Assembly (NCBI RefSeq): GCF_014652715.1
Contig: NZ_BMZI01000004.1
Span: 468,072 to 532,071, forward strand
Origin: Salinicola rhizosphaerae
GTDB taxonomy: Bacteria > Pseudomonadota > Gammaproteobacteria > Pseudomonadales > Halomonadaceae
DNA: 64,000 nucleotides
Direction: 5' to 3'
The notes under the pieces are model-generated. The model saw only the letters and a list, made by a program, of their open reading frames with translations, had not been told where the DNA came from and did not search any database. This document shows positions 25,419-34,221 of this stretch, one piece after another. The position numbers and the translations under genes are program-made. Position 1 is the first letter of the stretch. Each line of letters begins with the position of its first letter.

Positions 25419-26036
25419 TCAACCGGCGGGGGCGCCCAATAGCTCGGTTTTCTGCTCGCCGATATCCAGCGTCAGTGTCGGCGCGGTGACGATACCCCCC
25501 AGTGCCGCTGGCAGCGTGGGCGTCAATGAAAGCTGGCTGCCGGCCGGTAGCTCGCCGGTGCGGCTCAATTCACGGGCCAGCGCCAGCAGCGATGAGACGC
25601 GCGCCGCTTTCGATGAGAGGGCGTCGAGCCCGGCAGGCTCGAGTGCCACCGGCAGCGTGACCGTTGCCGGCTCTCCGCCGCGCAGGGCGATCGGTTCATC
25701 GACCTTGCCCGTGGTCGTCTCGGCGCCGGGAACCTGGAGCTGCCAGTCGAATCCCTGCAGCTCGATATTCGGCGCGCTGGCGGGCAGCGTCAGGGCCAGA
25801 GGAAGATCGAGATTGACCGGCAGGCCCGCCAGCGCCAGCCCGGAACTGAGCAGCGAGAGTTCATCGATCCCCTCCAGTCCCGGCGAAAAGTGGTAGTTGC
25901 CAACACGAACGTCCTCCACGCCCATGGACGATAGCGCGATGCGCCCGAGCATGAATCCGACCTGCGGCAGCGCGATACAGCCGCCGAGCAGACCTGCTAG
26001 AACCAGCGCGAGGAGCGGGCGAGCACGATAACGCAT
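25419..26036 (-). CDS. putative lipoprotein, LEA14/WHy-like
   Basis: 205 residues. The signal peptide ends in lipobox LAGLLGGC. The mature part is a run of short beta-strands (VNLDLPLALTLPAS, IELQGFDWQLQVPG, EPIALRGGEPATVTLPVAL), the strand-turn pattern of water-stress/hypersensitive-response (WHy, LEA type 2) domains. The assignment is tentative. Such proteins are linked to desiccation tolerance or unknown envelope roles. It lies upstream of the M48 gene on the same strand (126 bp apart). Confidence 0.6.
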   Translation of the reverse strand: MRYRARPLLALVLAGLLGGCIALPQVGFMLGRIALSSMGVEDVRVGNYHFSPGLEGIDELSLLSSGLALAGLPVNLDLPLALTLPASAPNIELQGFDWQLQVPGAETTTGKVDEPIALRGGEPATVTLPVALEPAGLDALSSKAARVSSLLALARELSRTGELPAGSQLSLTPTLPAALGGIVTAPTLTLDIGEQKTELLGAPAG

Positions 26037-26246
26037 GGCGACTCCAGTGAATCGTCGGGAAACGGTAGAGCGATGGGGAGAATCGGCATCGGCAAATAAC
26101 GCCGCTGCCCGCCGGCGGGAAACAGGGATAGCGAAACAGGCAGGGCAGGCCGGGCCGGGCGGACGGCATGATACGACGTGGCACGCCCGGCACGATAGAG
26201 ATTTCGGCGCGAGGTCCGATAGCGATCTCGGCGCGAGGCCCGAGCC

Positions 26247-26981
26247 TCAGCCTCGCCCGACAAACGGCATGGCGCTGGCCATCAGGGTGACGAACTGGGT
26301 ATTGACGTTCAGCGGCAGACTCGCCATCGCGAGAACCTGTTCCGCCACGTGTGAAGCGTCCATCAGGGGTTCCACGGCGATATGGCCGTCGGCCTGCGGC
26401 ACGCCTCGTGCCATTCGCTCGGCCATGTCGGTCAGCGCATTGCCGATATCGATCTGGCCGCAGGCGATATCGAATGCGCGCCCGTCCAGCGAGAGCGCCT
26501 TGGTCAGCCCGGTCACCGCGTGTTTGGTCGTGGTGTACGGCGAAGAGCCGTAGCGCGGCGCGTGTGCGGAGATCGAGCCGTTGTTGATAATGCGTCCGCC
26601 CTGGGGTGTCTGCGCGCGCATCTGACGAAACGCGGCCCGCGCGGCGAGGAACATGCCGGAAACGTTGACCTCGAGAATGCTTTTCCAGTCCTCCAGCGCG
26701 ATCTCGTCGATCATCCCGGTCGGCACGTTGCGCCCTGCGTTGTTGAACAGCGCATCGATGCGTCCCCACTGATGCGCCGCCTCGGAGAAGCGCTGCTCCA
26801 CCTGGTTGGCGTCGGTGACATCGCAGGGCAGGACCCGTGCCTGCCCGTGATCGCCGGCGGTCTCTTCCAGCGCGTCTTGCCGCCGACCGATCAGACCGAC
26901 CTGCCAGCCTGCCTCGAGAAAGCGGCGCGCGGTAATCCGTCCGATGCCGGAACCGGCCCCGGTGATGACGATAGATGGCAT
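26247..26981 (-). CDS. SDR-family oxidoreductase
   Basis: A 244-residue classical short-chain dehydrogenase. TGAGSGIGRITARRF is the nucleotide-binding TGxxxGIG, NNAGRN the stabilising NNAG, and YTTTKHA the catalytic YxxxK; the active-site serine lies in INNGSISAHAP. Substrate unknown. GAGGAA precedes the ATG, inside a leader carrying a 15-bp tandem repeat (26993-27037). It stands alone. Confidence 0.9.
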   Translation of the reverse strand: MPSIVITGAGSGIGRITARRFLEAGWQVGLIGRRQDALEETAGDHGQARVLPCDVTDANQVEQRFSEAAHQWGRIDALFNNAGRNVPTGMIDEIALEDWKSILEVNVSGMFLAARAAFRQMRAQTPQGGRIINNGSISAHAPRYGSSPYTTTKHAVTGLTKALSLDGRAFDIACGQIDIGNALTDMAERMARGVPQADGHIAVEPLMDASHVAEQVLAMASLPLNVNTQFVTLMASAMPFVGRG

Positions 26982-26992
26982 GTCAGGTTTCC

Positions 26993-27037
26993 TCGTGGCA
27001 AGTGAACTCGTGGCAAGTGAACTTGTGGCAAGTAAAA
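26993..27037. repeat. 15-bp tandem repeat in the SDR leader
   Basis: Three units TCGTGGCAAGTGAAC (third degenerate) starting at 26993, 27008 and 27023, beginning 12 bp upstream of the SDR start codon, so the first unit abuts the ribosome site. Confidence 0.85.
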
Positions 27038-27255
27038 CAGCGGGAGAGGTGTCGCCGGCGCCAGGGCTCGGCGACCCAAGTCGGGTGTGAATCGAGTCTG
27101 GATGATAGCGCGCTCATCGATAGGCATGACCGATACCATGGTCGAGTAGACCCTACTGGCTGCGTGGTTCGAGCAGTGCCACGGCGCATTCCCGACACCG
27201 ACTCTCAGGCGAGGAATCGGCCCGGTGACTGGACCCGAACCGGAGAAGCGTCACA

Positions 27256-27299
27256 AGATAGCCGGTCTCAAGGCTCTAGATAGCCGGTCTCAAGACTCT
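27256..27299. repeat. 22-bp direct repeat
   Basis: AGATAGCCGGTCTCAAG followed by G/A and CTCT occurs twice head to tail (27256-27277, 27278-27299), with one mismatch. With the 15-bp repeat above, it is what I see in the gene-free stretch 26982-27345; the promoters of the divergent SDR and DUF815 genes should also lie there. Confidence 0.85.
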
Positions 27300-27345
27300 G
27301 CCTCGTCGCACGATGCGACGAGCCAATCCGCGAGGAGAATCGAAG

Positions 27346-28218
27346 ATGGATGAGGATCTGGCCCAACGCCTGAGTCGCTTGCTCGATCGGGTCGAGGGCT
27401 GGCTGCCCGAGCAGCCGGCCACGGTCGACTGGAACCGGGACGTCGCCGCGCTCTGGCACTCTCACCCGCTGGGCGGCCAGCTGATCGCGGTCGCCCCCCG
27501 TGACGGTGTACGTCTTGACGACCTGATTGGCGTCGAGCGGCAGACACAGGCACTGCTCGACAACACGCGCGCCTTCCTGCAGGGCTATCCCGCCAATCAC
27601 GCGCTGCTCTGGGGGGCGCGCGGCAGCGGCAAGTCGTCGATGGTGCGGGCGCTGCTCAATACGCTCGCCGGCGAAGGACTGCGCCTGATCCAGATCGACC
27701 GTCACGATCTGGTGGCGCTGCCGGTACTCGTCCAGCGTCTGCGCGACTGCCCGCAGCGCTTCGTGGTCTACTGCGATGACCTGTCGTTCGAGGGCAGCGA
27801 TGACGCCTACAAGGCGCTCAAGAGCGTTCTGGATGGCACGCTGACCGGGCCACCCGACAACGTGCTGCTCTACGCCACGTCCAATCGGCGTCATCTGCTG
27901 CCCGAGTCGATGTCCGACAATCAGGAGACGCGGCTGGTCGAGGGTGAGCTGCATCATGGTGACGCGGTCGAGGAGAAGATATCGCTCTCCGATCGCTTCG
28001 GCCTTTGGCTCGCCTTTCATCCGTTCGACCAGCAGGCCTATCTGGAGGCCTGCCGCCACTGGGTCGCGCATCTGACCGATGACAGCGCCTGGAACGACAG
28101 CGCGCGCGAAGCCGCCGTCCGCTACGCGACGCTGCGAGGTGTGCGCAGCGGACGCGCGGCGTGGCAATTCGCCTGTCAGTGGGTCGGTTCTCGTGCTATT
28201 CGTGCGTCCAAAAGCTGA
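27346..28218 (+). CDS. DUF815-family AAA ATPase
   Basis: 290 residues. Walker A is WGARGSGKSSMVRALL, Walker B FVVYCDDLSFEG, and sensor LLYATSNRRHLLP; LDDLIGVERQTQALLDNTRAFL precedes the P-loop as in DUF815 proteins. The family is a RarA/DnaA-like AAA group often called 'ATP-binding protein'; its cell role is not established. GAGGAG lies 6 bp before the ATG. It precedes the signalling locus by 175 bp; I see no functional link. Confidence 0.88.
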   Translation: MDEDLAQRLSRLLDRVEGWLPEQPATVDWNRDVAALWHSHPLGGQLIAVAPRDGVRLDDLIGVERQTQALLDNTRAFLQGYPANHALLWGARGSGKSSMVRALLNTLAGEGLRLIQIDRHDLVALPVLVQRLRDCPQRFVVYCDDLSFEGSDDAYKALKSVLDGTLTGPPDNVLLYATSNRRHLLPESMSDNQETRLVEGELHHGDAVEEKISLSDRFGLWLAFHPFDQQAYLEACRHWVAHLTDDSAWNDSAREAAVRYATLRGVRSGRAAWQFACQWVGSRAIRASKS

Positions 28219-28393
28219 GCGAATGCGTTAGGCTTGGATGAGTTTTCTCATCCAGTCATCTATCCCGGCTTCAGTGAATCTCGCGGAGGCGCTCATCGGC
28301 GCCGTCCTGACGGGGGATGAGCGGCAATCGAATGACGAGGCAGCGGCGGGAGCGCCATCGGCCTTGTCGCGGCGGCGTTAAGGAACCGAATCT

Positions 28394-31300
28394 GTGAAAG
28401 CTTCCCGTTTACCGACCTTGCTGATTCTGCTTGGCAGTCTGGCATTGACGATCTTCTTCGGCTGGATGCTGTGGCAGGCGCTGCACAACGACGATAGAGC
28501 CTACGAGCGTGACCTCGAATTCCAGGCGCAGGAGCAGGGGATCACCGTCAGCGCTTCGCGCGCGGGGCTCGAACGCCGGGTCAAGGCGCTGGCGACGACG
28601 CTCGCCACCGACCCGGCGGTGCGGTCGATCGTCGAGCAGGCGGCTGGCGTCGACTCCACCGCACAACTGGCCACTCTGCGCCGACAACTGGCGGCGCAGC
28701 TCTCGCCCTACTGGCAGACGCTGCAGTCGAGCGGTGCGCTCTCGCTGGCGGTAGCCCGTCAGGCCGGGGACGTCACACGGCCGTTCCTCGAGCTGGACCG
28801 GCCGATGATCGATGGCGGTCTGGTCAATGACCGGGGCAGCGACCACCTGCTGCGCGAGAGTCGGTCTCAGCAGCAGACGGTTTTCGGTATCGGCTACGAC
28901 GGGCGCCATGCGAGCACCATCGGCGTGGCGCCGATCATGGGCGGCGTCGAGGACGACGAGGAGAGCACAGTGGCGGGGCTGCTGGCGCTGCGGTTCGATG
29001 TCATTCCCAACGTCGATCTCCTGGCCCAGCAGCTCGGTGGTGGCGTAGCCGTGTTGCGCCACCGCTCGGCGGCGGACGGTACGGATGGTGATGCCGGTGA
29101 CTGGCGGATCAGCCAGACATCGGGCCCACTGATCCAAACGTGGCTTCGCGAAGATCTGGCGATCGGCAATGCCCAGACCCATCTCGAACGCCAGTCTCCC
29201 GAAGGTGCCAGCTATCTGCTGACGTTGATTCCGCTGACACAGAGCGGAGACGCGCAGGGTTCGCCGGTAGCCGCGGTGGCGGTGTGGAAGGACATTACGA
29301 CACAAGTAGCACAGCGTGATGGTTTGGTCGTCAACACTTGGGTGCGCTGGGGGCTCGCCTGGCTGATCGCCGAAGCCTGCCTTCTGCTCCTGCTGTGGGG
29401 CACGCGCCGCGCCACGCGTGACACCATGCTGGCGCATCAGCGGCGGCTCGAGAGCCAGACGCAGGCATTGGAGTCGCTCAATCGTCGACTCGAGGCGCAG
29501 AAGGAGACGCTCGAGACACTCAACGATATCGCCGCGCTGCAGGAGACCTCATTCCAGCGTCTCGTCGAGAAAGCGCTGCAGGCGGGTGCCGAGCATCTCG
29601 GCATGCCGTTTGCGGTGGCCAACCGCATCGAGGGCGAGGACTATCTGATCGAGGCGGCCTACTCGCCGGACCAGCGCTTCGAACCAGGTCAGCATCTGGC
29701 GACCAGCGACACCTTCTGCTCGCTCACTATGGCGAGCGATGACGTCGTCGCGTTCGCCGACGCCGACGCGGATGGGCTCGCCGATCATCGGTGTCGCTTG
29801 CGCTACGAACTCAAGAGCTACATTGGCGCGCCCATCTGGGTGCAGGGCAAGCGATTCGGCGCGCTGGCATTCAGCAGCGACCAGCCTCACCCGCGTCGCT
29901 TCGACGAAATCGACGAGGAGTTCGTGCGCCTGCTCGCTCGCTGGGTCGGCGCGACGCTGACGCGCTGGCGCGACGTGCAGGCTCGCGAAGAGATCTCACG
30001 GCGACTGGCCAAGATCGCGTCGCAGACGCCGGGCATGATCTTCCAGTATCGTCAGGATGCCGATGGTCGGCCCTCTTTTCCCTATGCCAGTGATGCCATC
30101 AAGACGTTCTACGGCCTGACCCCGGCGGAGGCGGCAGCCGATGCATCGCAGGTGTTCGAACGCATCGTCGAGGAAGATCTCGAACGCGTGTCCGCGTCGA
30201 TCGAGGAGTCGAGAGTGACGCTGACCACCTGGAACGGCGAGTACCGGGTGCGCAAGGAGAATGGCGACCTCATCTGGCTGGCGGGGCAGTCGATTCCCGA
30301 ACGCGAGCCGGATGGCGGTACGCTGTGGCACGGCTTCCTCCATGACGTGACCGAGCGCAAGCGCAACGAACGCCTGAAGGGCGAGTTCATCTCGACGGTC
30401 AGTCATGAGTTGCGCACGCCGCTGACATCGATTTCCGGCTCTCTCGGCCTGATCCAGGGCGGGGCGCTGGGGCAGCCGCCGGAGACCATGCGCTCGATGC
30501 TCACCGTTGCCCACAGCAACGCCCAGCGCCTGATCCTGCTGATCAACGACCTGCTCGACATGGAGAAGCTGGTCGCCGGCAAGATGACGTTCCAGATGCA
30601 GGAACAGCCGCTGATGGCGCTGATCGATCACGCCATCGAGTCCAATCAGGCCTACGCCGATCAGTACCGGGCGCACTACGTGGTCACCGAGCGCATGGAT
30701 CACGTCGACGTCAATGTCGATGCCATGCGCCTGCAGCAGGTCATGAGCAACCTGCTATCCAACGCCGCCAAATTCTCGCCGCCGGATAGTCAGGTCGAGG
30801 TGCGCGTCGAGCCGATCGCTGATCGGGTGAGGGTGAGCGTGATCGATCACGGTCCGGGCATTCCCGAAGCGTTCCACCACCGGATCTTCCAGAAATTCTC
30901 GCAGGCGGACGGCTCCAGCACCCGCAAGCAGGGCGGCACCGGTCTGGGGCTGGCGATCACGCGGGAGCTGGTCGAGCGCATGCGCGGTACGATCAACTTC
31001 TTCTCCGAAGAGGGGCACGGCGCCTGTTTCTTCATCGAGCTGCCGCGCCTCGACCGGCAGCCCGCTCCAGCGGGCGCGGCATCAGTCACGGGCGACCCGG
31101 AGAGAGTCGAGGCCGCCGAGACGCTTCCCGCGCCCGGGTCACGCCTGCTGATCGTCGAGGACGACCCCGACACCGCCACGCTGCTGGCGATCCTCGTGCG
31201 CCAGTGGGGTTATCGCGCCGAGGTCGCGCACACGCTGGACGAGGCATTAGGCTGGCTCGAAAGGCGCAGTTTCGATGCCATCACGCTCGATCTGATGCTG

Positions 31301-31900
31301 CCGGACGGCAACGGATTAACACTACTGCGTCAGCTGCGGGAGCAGCCGCAGACACGGGATTTGCCGGTGCTGGTCGTGTCGGCGACGGCGGAAGAGGGGC
31401 AGCTCGAGATCGGCGGCCAGCTCAACGCGGTCGACTGGCTGGCCAAGCCGTTCGATGAAAAGCGTCTGGCCGCCTCGCTACAGTCGTCGCTGCGCTTGAG
31501 CAGTCGTCGTCAGCGCATCATGCATGTCGAGAGCGACGCCGAGCTGACCCGGCGTATCGCGGCACAGCTGGCGCCGAGCATGACGCTGGACGTGGCGCGC
31601 TCGATGCAGGAAGCCCGCTACCTGCTGGACAGCAACGAGTACGGACTCATCTCGCTGGACCTGACCGGCACCCACGGGCCGGGCTGGGAGCTGATACCGC
31701 TGCTCAGCGAGACCACGCAGCAGCCGGCGGTGATCATTCTTTCCGACCAGGCCCTGGCGCCATCGCTGCTGGGCAAGGTCGATACGGCGATTGCCAAGCC
31801 CGGGCTGTCGGCCGAGGCCTTGATGGAAGCCTTCGATCGGCAACTCAACCATGCGCATTCGGTCGCGTCGCCCGAGTCCGGTCGTTCGGACAAGGACTAG
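28394..31900 (+). CDS. hybrid sensor histidine kinase (GAF, PAS, HisKA, HATPase, two receivers)
   Basis: 1168 residues. TM1 (about 7-28) and TM2 (about 317-336) bracket a periplasmic sensor of about 290 residues. A coiled coil, a GAF domain (about 375-525) and a PAS domain (about 540-655, ending HDVTERKR) follow. HisKA has FISTVSHELRTPLTSISG with H671, and the ATPase shows NLLSNAAKFSP, DHGPGIPEAF and GGTGLGLAIT. A first receiver (about 917-1030) has D966; a second, more divergent one (about 1042-1160) keeps an aspartate at 1089. The start is a GTG with AAGGA upstream. It should autophosphorylate and pass phosphate through its own receiver to the Hpt encoded two genes downstream. The signal is unknown. 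Confidence 0.93.
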   Translation: MKASRLPTLLILLGSLALTIFFGWMLWQALHNDDRAYERDLEFQAQEQGITVSASRAGLERRVKALATTLATDPAVRSIVEQAAGVDSTAQLATLRRQLAAQLSPYWQTLQSSGALSLAVARQAGDVTRPFLELDRPMIDGGLVNDRGSDHLLRESRSQQQTVFGIGYDGRHASTIGVAPIMGGVEDDEESTVAGLLALRFDVIPNVDLLAQQLGGGVAVLRHRSAADGTDGDAGDWRISQTSGPLIQTWLREDLAIGNAQTHLERQSPEGASYLLTLIPLTQSGDAQGSPVAAVAVWKDITTQVAQRDGLVVNTWVRWGLAWLIAEACLLLLLWGTRRATRDTMLAHQRRLESQTQALESLNRRLEAQKETLETLNDIAALQETSFQRLVEKALQAGAEHLGMPFAVANRIEGEDYLIEAAYSPDQRFEPGQHLATSDTFCSLTMASDDVVAFADADADGLADHRCRLRYELKSYIGAPIWVQGKRFGALAFSSDQPHPRRFDEIDEEFVRLLARWVGATLTRWRDVQAREEISRRLAKIASQTPGMIFQYRQDADGRPSFPYASDAIKTFYGLTPAEAAADASQVFERIVEEDLERVSASIEESRVTLTTWNGEYRVRKENGDLIWLAGQSIPEREPDGGTLWHGFLHDVTERKRNERLKGEFISTVSHELRTPLTSISGSLGLIQGGALGQPPETMRSMLTVAHSNAQRLILLINDLLDMEKLVAGKMTFQMQEQPLMALIDHAIESNQAYADQYRAHYVVTERMDHVDVNVDAMRLQQVMSNLLSNAAKFSPPDSQVEVRVEPIADRVRVSVIDHGPGIPEAFHHRIFQKFSQADGSSTRKQGGTGLGLAITRELVERMRGTINFFSEEGHGACFFIELPRLDRQPAPAGAASVTGDPERVEAAETLPAPGSRLLIVEDDPDTATLLAILVRQWGYRAEVAHTLDEALGWLERRSFDAITLDLMLPDGNGLTLLRQLREQPQTRDLPVLVVSATAEEGQLEIGGQLNAVDWLAKPFDEKRLAASLQSSLRLSSRRQRIMHVESDAELTRRIAAQLAPSMTLDVARSMQEARYLLDSNEYGLISLDLTGTHGPGWELIPLLSETTQQPAVIILSDQALAPSLLGKVDTAIAKPGLSAEALMEAFDRQLNHAHSVASPESGRSDKD

Positions 31901-32088
31901 AGACAGACTGTGGGTCGAGGACCAGAGACAGACCGTGGGTCGAGGACCAGAGACAGGCCGTGGGTCGAGGACCAGAGACAGGCCGTGGGTCGAGGACCAG
32001 AGACAGGCCGTGGGTCGAGGACCAGAGACAGGCTGTGGGTCGAGGACCAGAGACAGGCCGTGGTCGAGGACCAGAGACAGACCGTGGG
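31896..32088. repeat. 25-bp minisatellite between kinase and response regulator
   Basis: Eight head-to-tail copies of a 25-bp unit (core CCAGAGACAGGCCGTGGGTC) start at 31896, 31921, 31946, 31971, 31996, 32021, 32046 (24 bp) and 32070 (partial). Several are identical. The first copy contains the TAG stop of the kinase gene (31898-31900). There are no unique spacers, so this is not a CRISPR array. Confidence 0.97.
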
Positions 32089-32140
32089 ATAATGACCCGA
32101 TACAGGCAGTTGAATAAGGACTGGATAGGAGAGCTTCAGC

Positions 32141-32530
32141 ATGAAACCCCTTCAGCGCATCCTGCACGTCGAGGACGACGTCTCAATTCAGGAAGTTGCG
32201 CGAGTGGCGCTCGAGATCGTCGGTGGGTTCGAGGTCTCGAGCTGTGACAACGGGCAGGCGGCGCTCTCGCAAGCCGCCGAGTGGCAGCCCGATCTGATTC
32301 TTCTGGACGTGATGATGCCGGGTATCGATGGCCCGACGACGCTTGCCAAGCTACGCGAGCAGGCCTCGACCCAGGCCATTCCGGTCGTGTTCATGACCGC
32401 CAAGGTGCAGCCCAGCGAGATCGAGCACTACCGTGCGATCGGCGGGCTGGATGTGGTCATCAAGCCGTTCGATCCCATGACGCTGGCCGAGCAGCTTCGC
32501 GAGATCTGGGAGCGTTCCGATGTCGGATAG
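32141..32530 (+). CDS. single-domain response regulator
   Basis: A 129-residue CheY-like receiver: acidic pocket HVEDD, phosphoacceptor D56 in LILLDVMMPG, T in VFMTAK and K in VIKPFD. No output domain, so it works as a phosphate shuttle or by protein contact. AGGAGAG lies 11 bp before the ATG, after the minisatellite. Its end overlaps the next gene by 11 bp, which indicates a shared transcript and coupled translation. Confidence 0.95.
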   Translation: MKPLQRILHVEDDVSIQEVARVALEIVGGFEVSSCDNGQAALSQAAEWQPDLILLDVMMPGIDGPTTLAKLREQASTQAIPVVFMTAKVQPSEIEHYRAIGGLDVVIKPFDPMTLAEQLREIWERSDVG

Positions 32531-34154
32531 CAAGACACCCGCCGCGGCCGACGTCGCCGCCCGGCTGGCGGCGCTGCGTGAGCAGTACAGTCGTCGATTG
32601 AGCGACGATCTGCAGACGCTGATGGCGCAGGCACGCGAGCTCAGTACACGCCAGACCGGTGTGGATGTCGAGTCGATGCAGACGCTGCGCCAGGGGCTTC
32701 ACCGTATCGCCGGCTCGGCGGGGACTTTCGGTTATCCGGCTCTGAGTCGTGACGCCCGCGAGATGGAGCTGTGGGTCCAGACCGTGATCGAAGAAGCCAC
32801 GCAGCCGACGCCGGCGATGCTCACCGCGCTGTTCGATCGGCTCGAGGATTGCTATCGGCAGCTCGAAGTGGGCGCGACGCCAGCGGTGAGCGAGCCGGGG
32901 GGCAGCTACGACCTGGCCAGCGGAGAGCGCGCGATACGCGTGGCGATCATGGCCGATGGCGATACCGAGACACTGATGCAGGCACTGGGCGGTTTCGGCT
33001 ACGACTGCCGCACGCTTTCGGCGGCCGACGCCTGGGCCGACAGCGCGCCGGACGTGATCATCGTCGACACCGCAAAGATTGCCGAATCCGCCTGGAAACC
33101 GGCGGTCGCCAGCGTGCCGCAAGCGACGCTGATCATGCTCAGCGCCTCGGGTGATTTCGAGACGCGGCTAAAGGCCGTGCGTGATGGCGCTCGCGGTTTC
33201 TTCACCCATCCGATCGACGTGCCCTCGCTCGAGCACCGCCTGCGCTACCTCGTCAATCTGCCGCAGCAGGACCCTTACCGGGTGCTGATCGTCGACGATG
33301 ACGTCGATCTGGCGGAGCACTTCCGCCTGATTCTCAAGGGCGCCGGCATCGAGTCGCGGGTGATCGATGAGCCGCGTCACGTTCTGCAGGGGCTTCGCGA
33401 CTTCGTCCCCGATCTGGTGCTGATCGACATCAACATGCCGGGCTGCTCGGGGCCGGAGCTGGCGCGCATCATCCGCTTCGACGATGACTGGCTGCGCATT
33501 CCGCTCGTCTATCTCTCCGCCGAATCGGATACTCACCGTCAGGCGCAGGCACTGGCGCAGGCCGGCGACGACTTCCTGGTCAAGCCCATCTCGGATATTG
33601 CGCTGGTCACGGCGGTCACGGCGCGGGCGCAGCGCTCGCGCCAGCTGAGCCTGGCGCTGGCGCGTGATGGCTTGACCGGACTGATCAAGCATCCGGCGAT
33701 CAAGGAACTCATCGAGATCGAGATGTCGCGCTCCCAGCGCAGCCACTCCGAGGCGTGCGTGGTGATGATCGACATCGACCGCTTCAAGTCGATCAACGAC
33801 ACCTACGGCCACGGGACCGGCGACTATGTCATTCGGCTGCTGGCCAACCTGCTGCGCCAGCGTCTACGCCGGGTCGACCACGTCGGGCGCTATGGCGGGG
33901 AGGAGTTTGTCGCCGTGCTGCCTGGCTGCTCGCTGGAAAACGCGCGCGAGGCGATCGAGCGGATTCGCGTGAGTTTCTCGCAGCTCGAGTGCGTGGCGGC
34001 CGAGCAGACGTTCAACGTCACGTTCAGCGCGGGAATTGCCAGCACTACTGGCTGGGCAGATGCGGAACTGCTGCTCGAGGCGGCGGACAGGGCAATGTAC
34101 GAGGCCAAGCAGGGCGGACGCAACCAGGTGCGTCTCGCCAAGCCCGAGGCTTGA
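32520..34154 (+). CDS. Hpt-REC-REC-GGDEF diguanylate cyclase
   Basis: 544 residues. An Hpt domain (about 1-115) has GLHRIAGSAGTFG with H61. A first receiver (about 138-245) has lost much of the acidic pocket. A second, intact receiver (about 253-370) shows VLIVDDDVD and D303 in VLIDINMPG. A GGDEF domain ends the protein, with active-site GGEEF at 459-463 and an inhibitory RxxD (RRVD) five residues before it. It should make cyclic di-GMP under control of the hybrid kinase upstream and be product-inhibited. Having Hpt and GGDEF in one chain is uncommon; the architecture suggests a phosphorelay ending in the cyclase itself. Confidence 0.93.
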   Translation: MSDSKTPAAADVAARLAALREQYSRRLSDDLQTLMAQARELSTRQTGVDVESMQTLRQGLHRIAGSAGTFGYPALSRDAREMELWVQTVIEEATQPTPAMLTALFDRLEDCYRQLEVGATPAVSEPGGSYDLASGERAIRVAIMADGDTETLMQALGGFGYDCRTLSAADAWADSAPDVIIVDTAKIAESAWKPAVASVPQATLIMLSASGDFETRLKAVRDGARGFFTHPIDVPSLEHRLRYLVNLPQQDPYRVLIVDDDVDLAEHFRLILKGAGIESRVIDEPRHVLQGLRDFVPDLVLIDINMPGCSGPELARIIRFDDDWLRIPLVYLSAESDTHRQAQALAQAGDDFLVKPISDIALVTAVTARAQRSRQLSLALARDGLTGLIKHPAIKELIEIEMSRSQRSHSEACVVMIDIDRFKSINDTYGHGTGDYVIRLLANLLRQRLRRVDHVGRYGGEEFVAVLPGCSLENAREAIERIRVSFSQLECVAAEQTFNVTFSAGIASTTGWADAELLLEAADRAMYEAKQGGRNQVRLAKPEA

Positions 34155-34200
34155 GTCCGGCGTGAAGTTCGATTCCCGCGACCTGAAGACAGTGATGGAG

Positions 34201-34221
34201 GAACCGGCCTAGCGCCGGTTC
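34201..34221 (+). terminator. weak terminator hairpin after the GGDEF gene
   Basis: GAACCGGC, CTAGC, GCCGGTTC, then TTGCG. It overlaps the stop codon of the convergent der gene. The T-tract is poor. Confidence 0.35.

Noticed and set aside
31896..32088. Possible CRISPR array (eight 25-bp repeats)
   Set aside because: The units are directly adjacent with no unique spacers, and there are no cas genes. It is a minisatellite.
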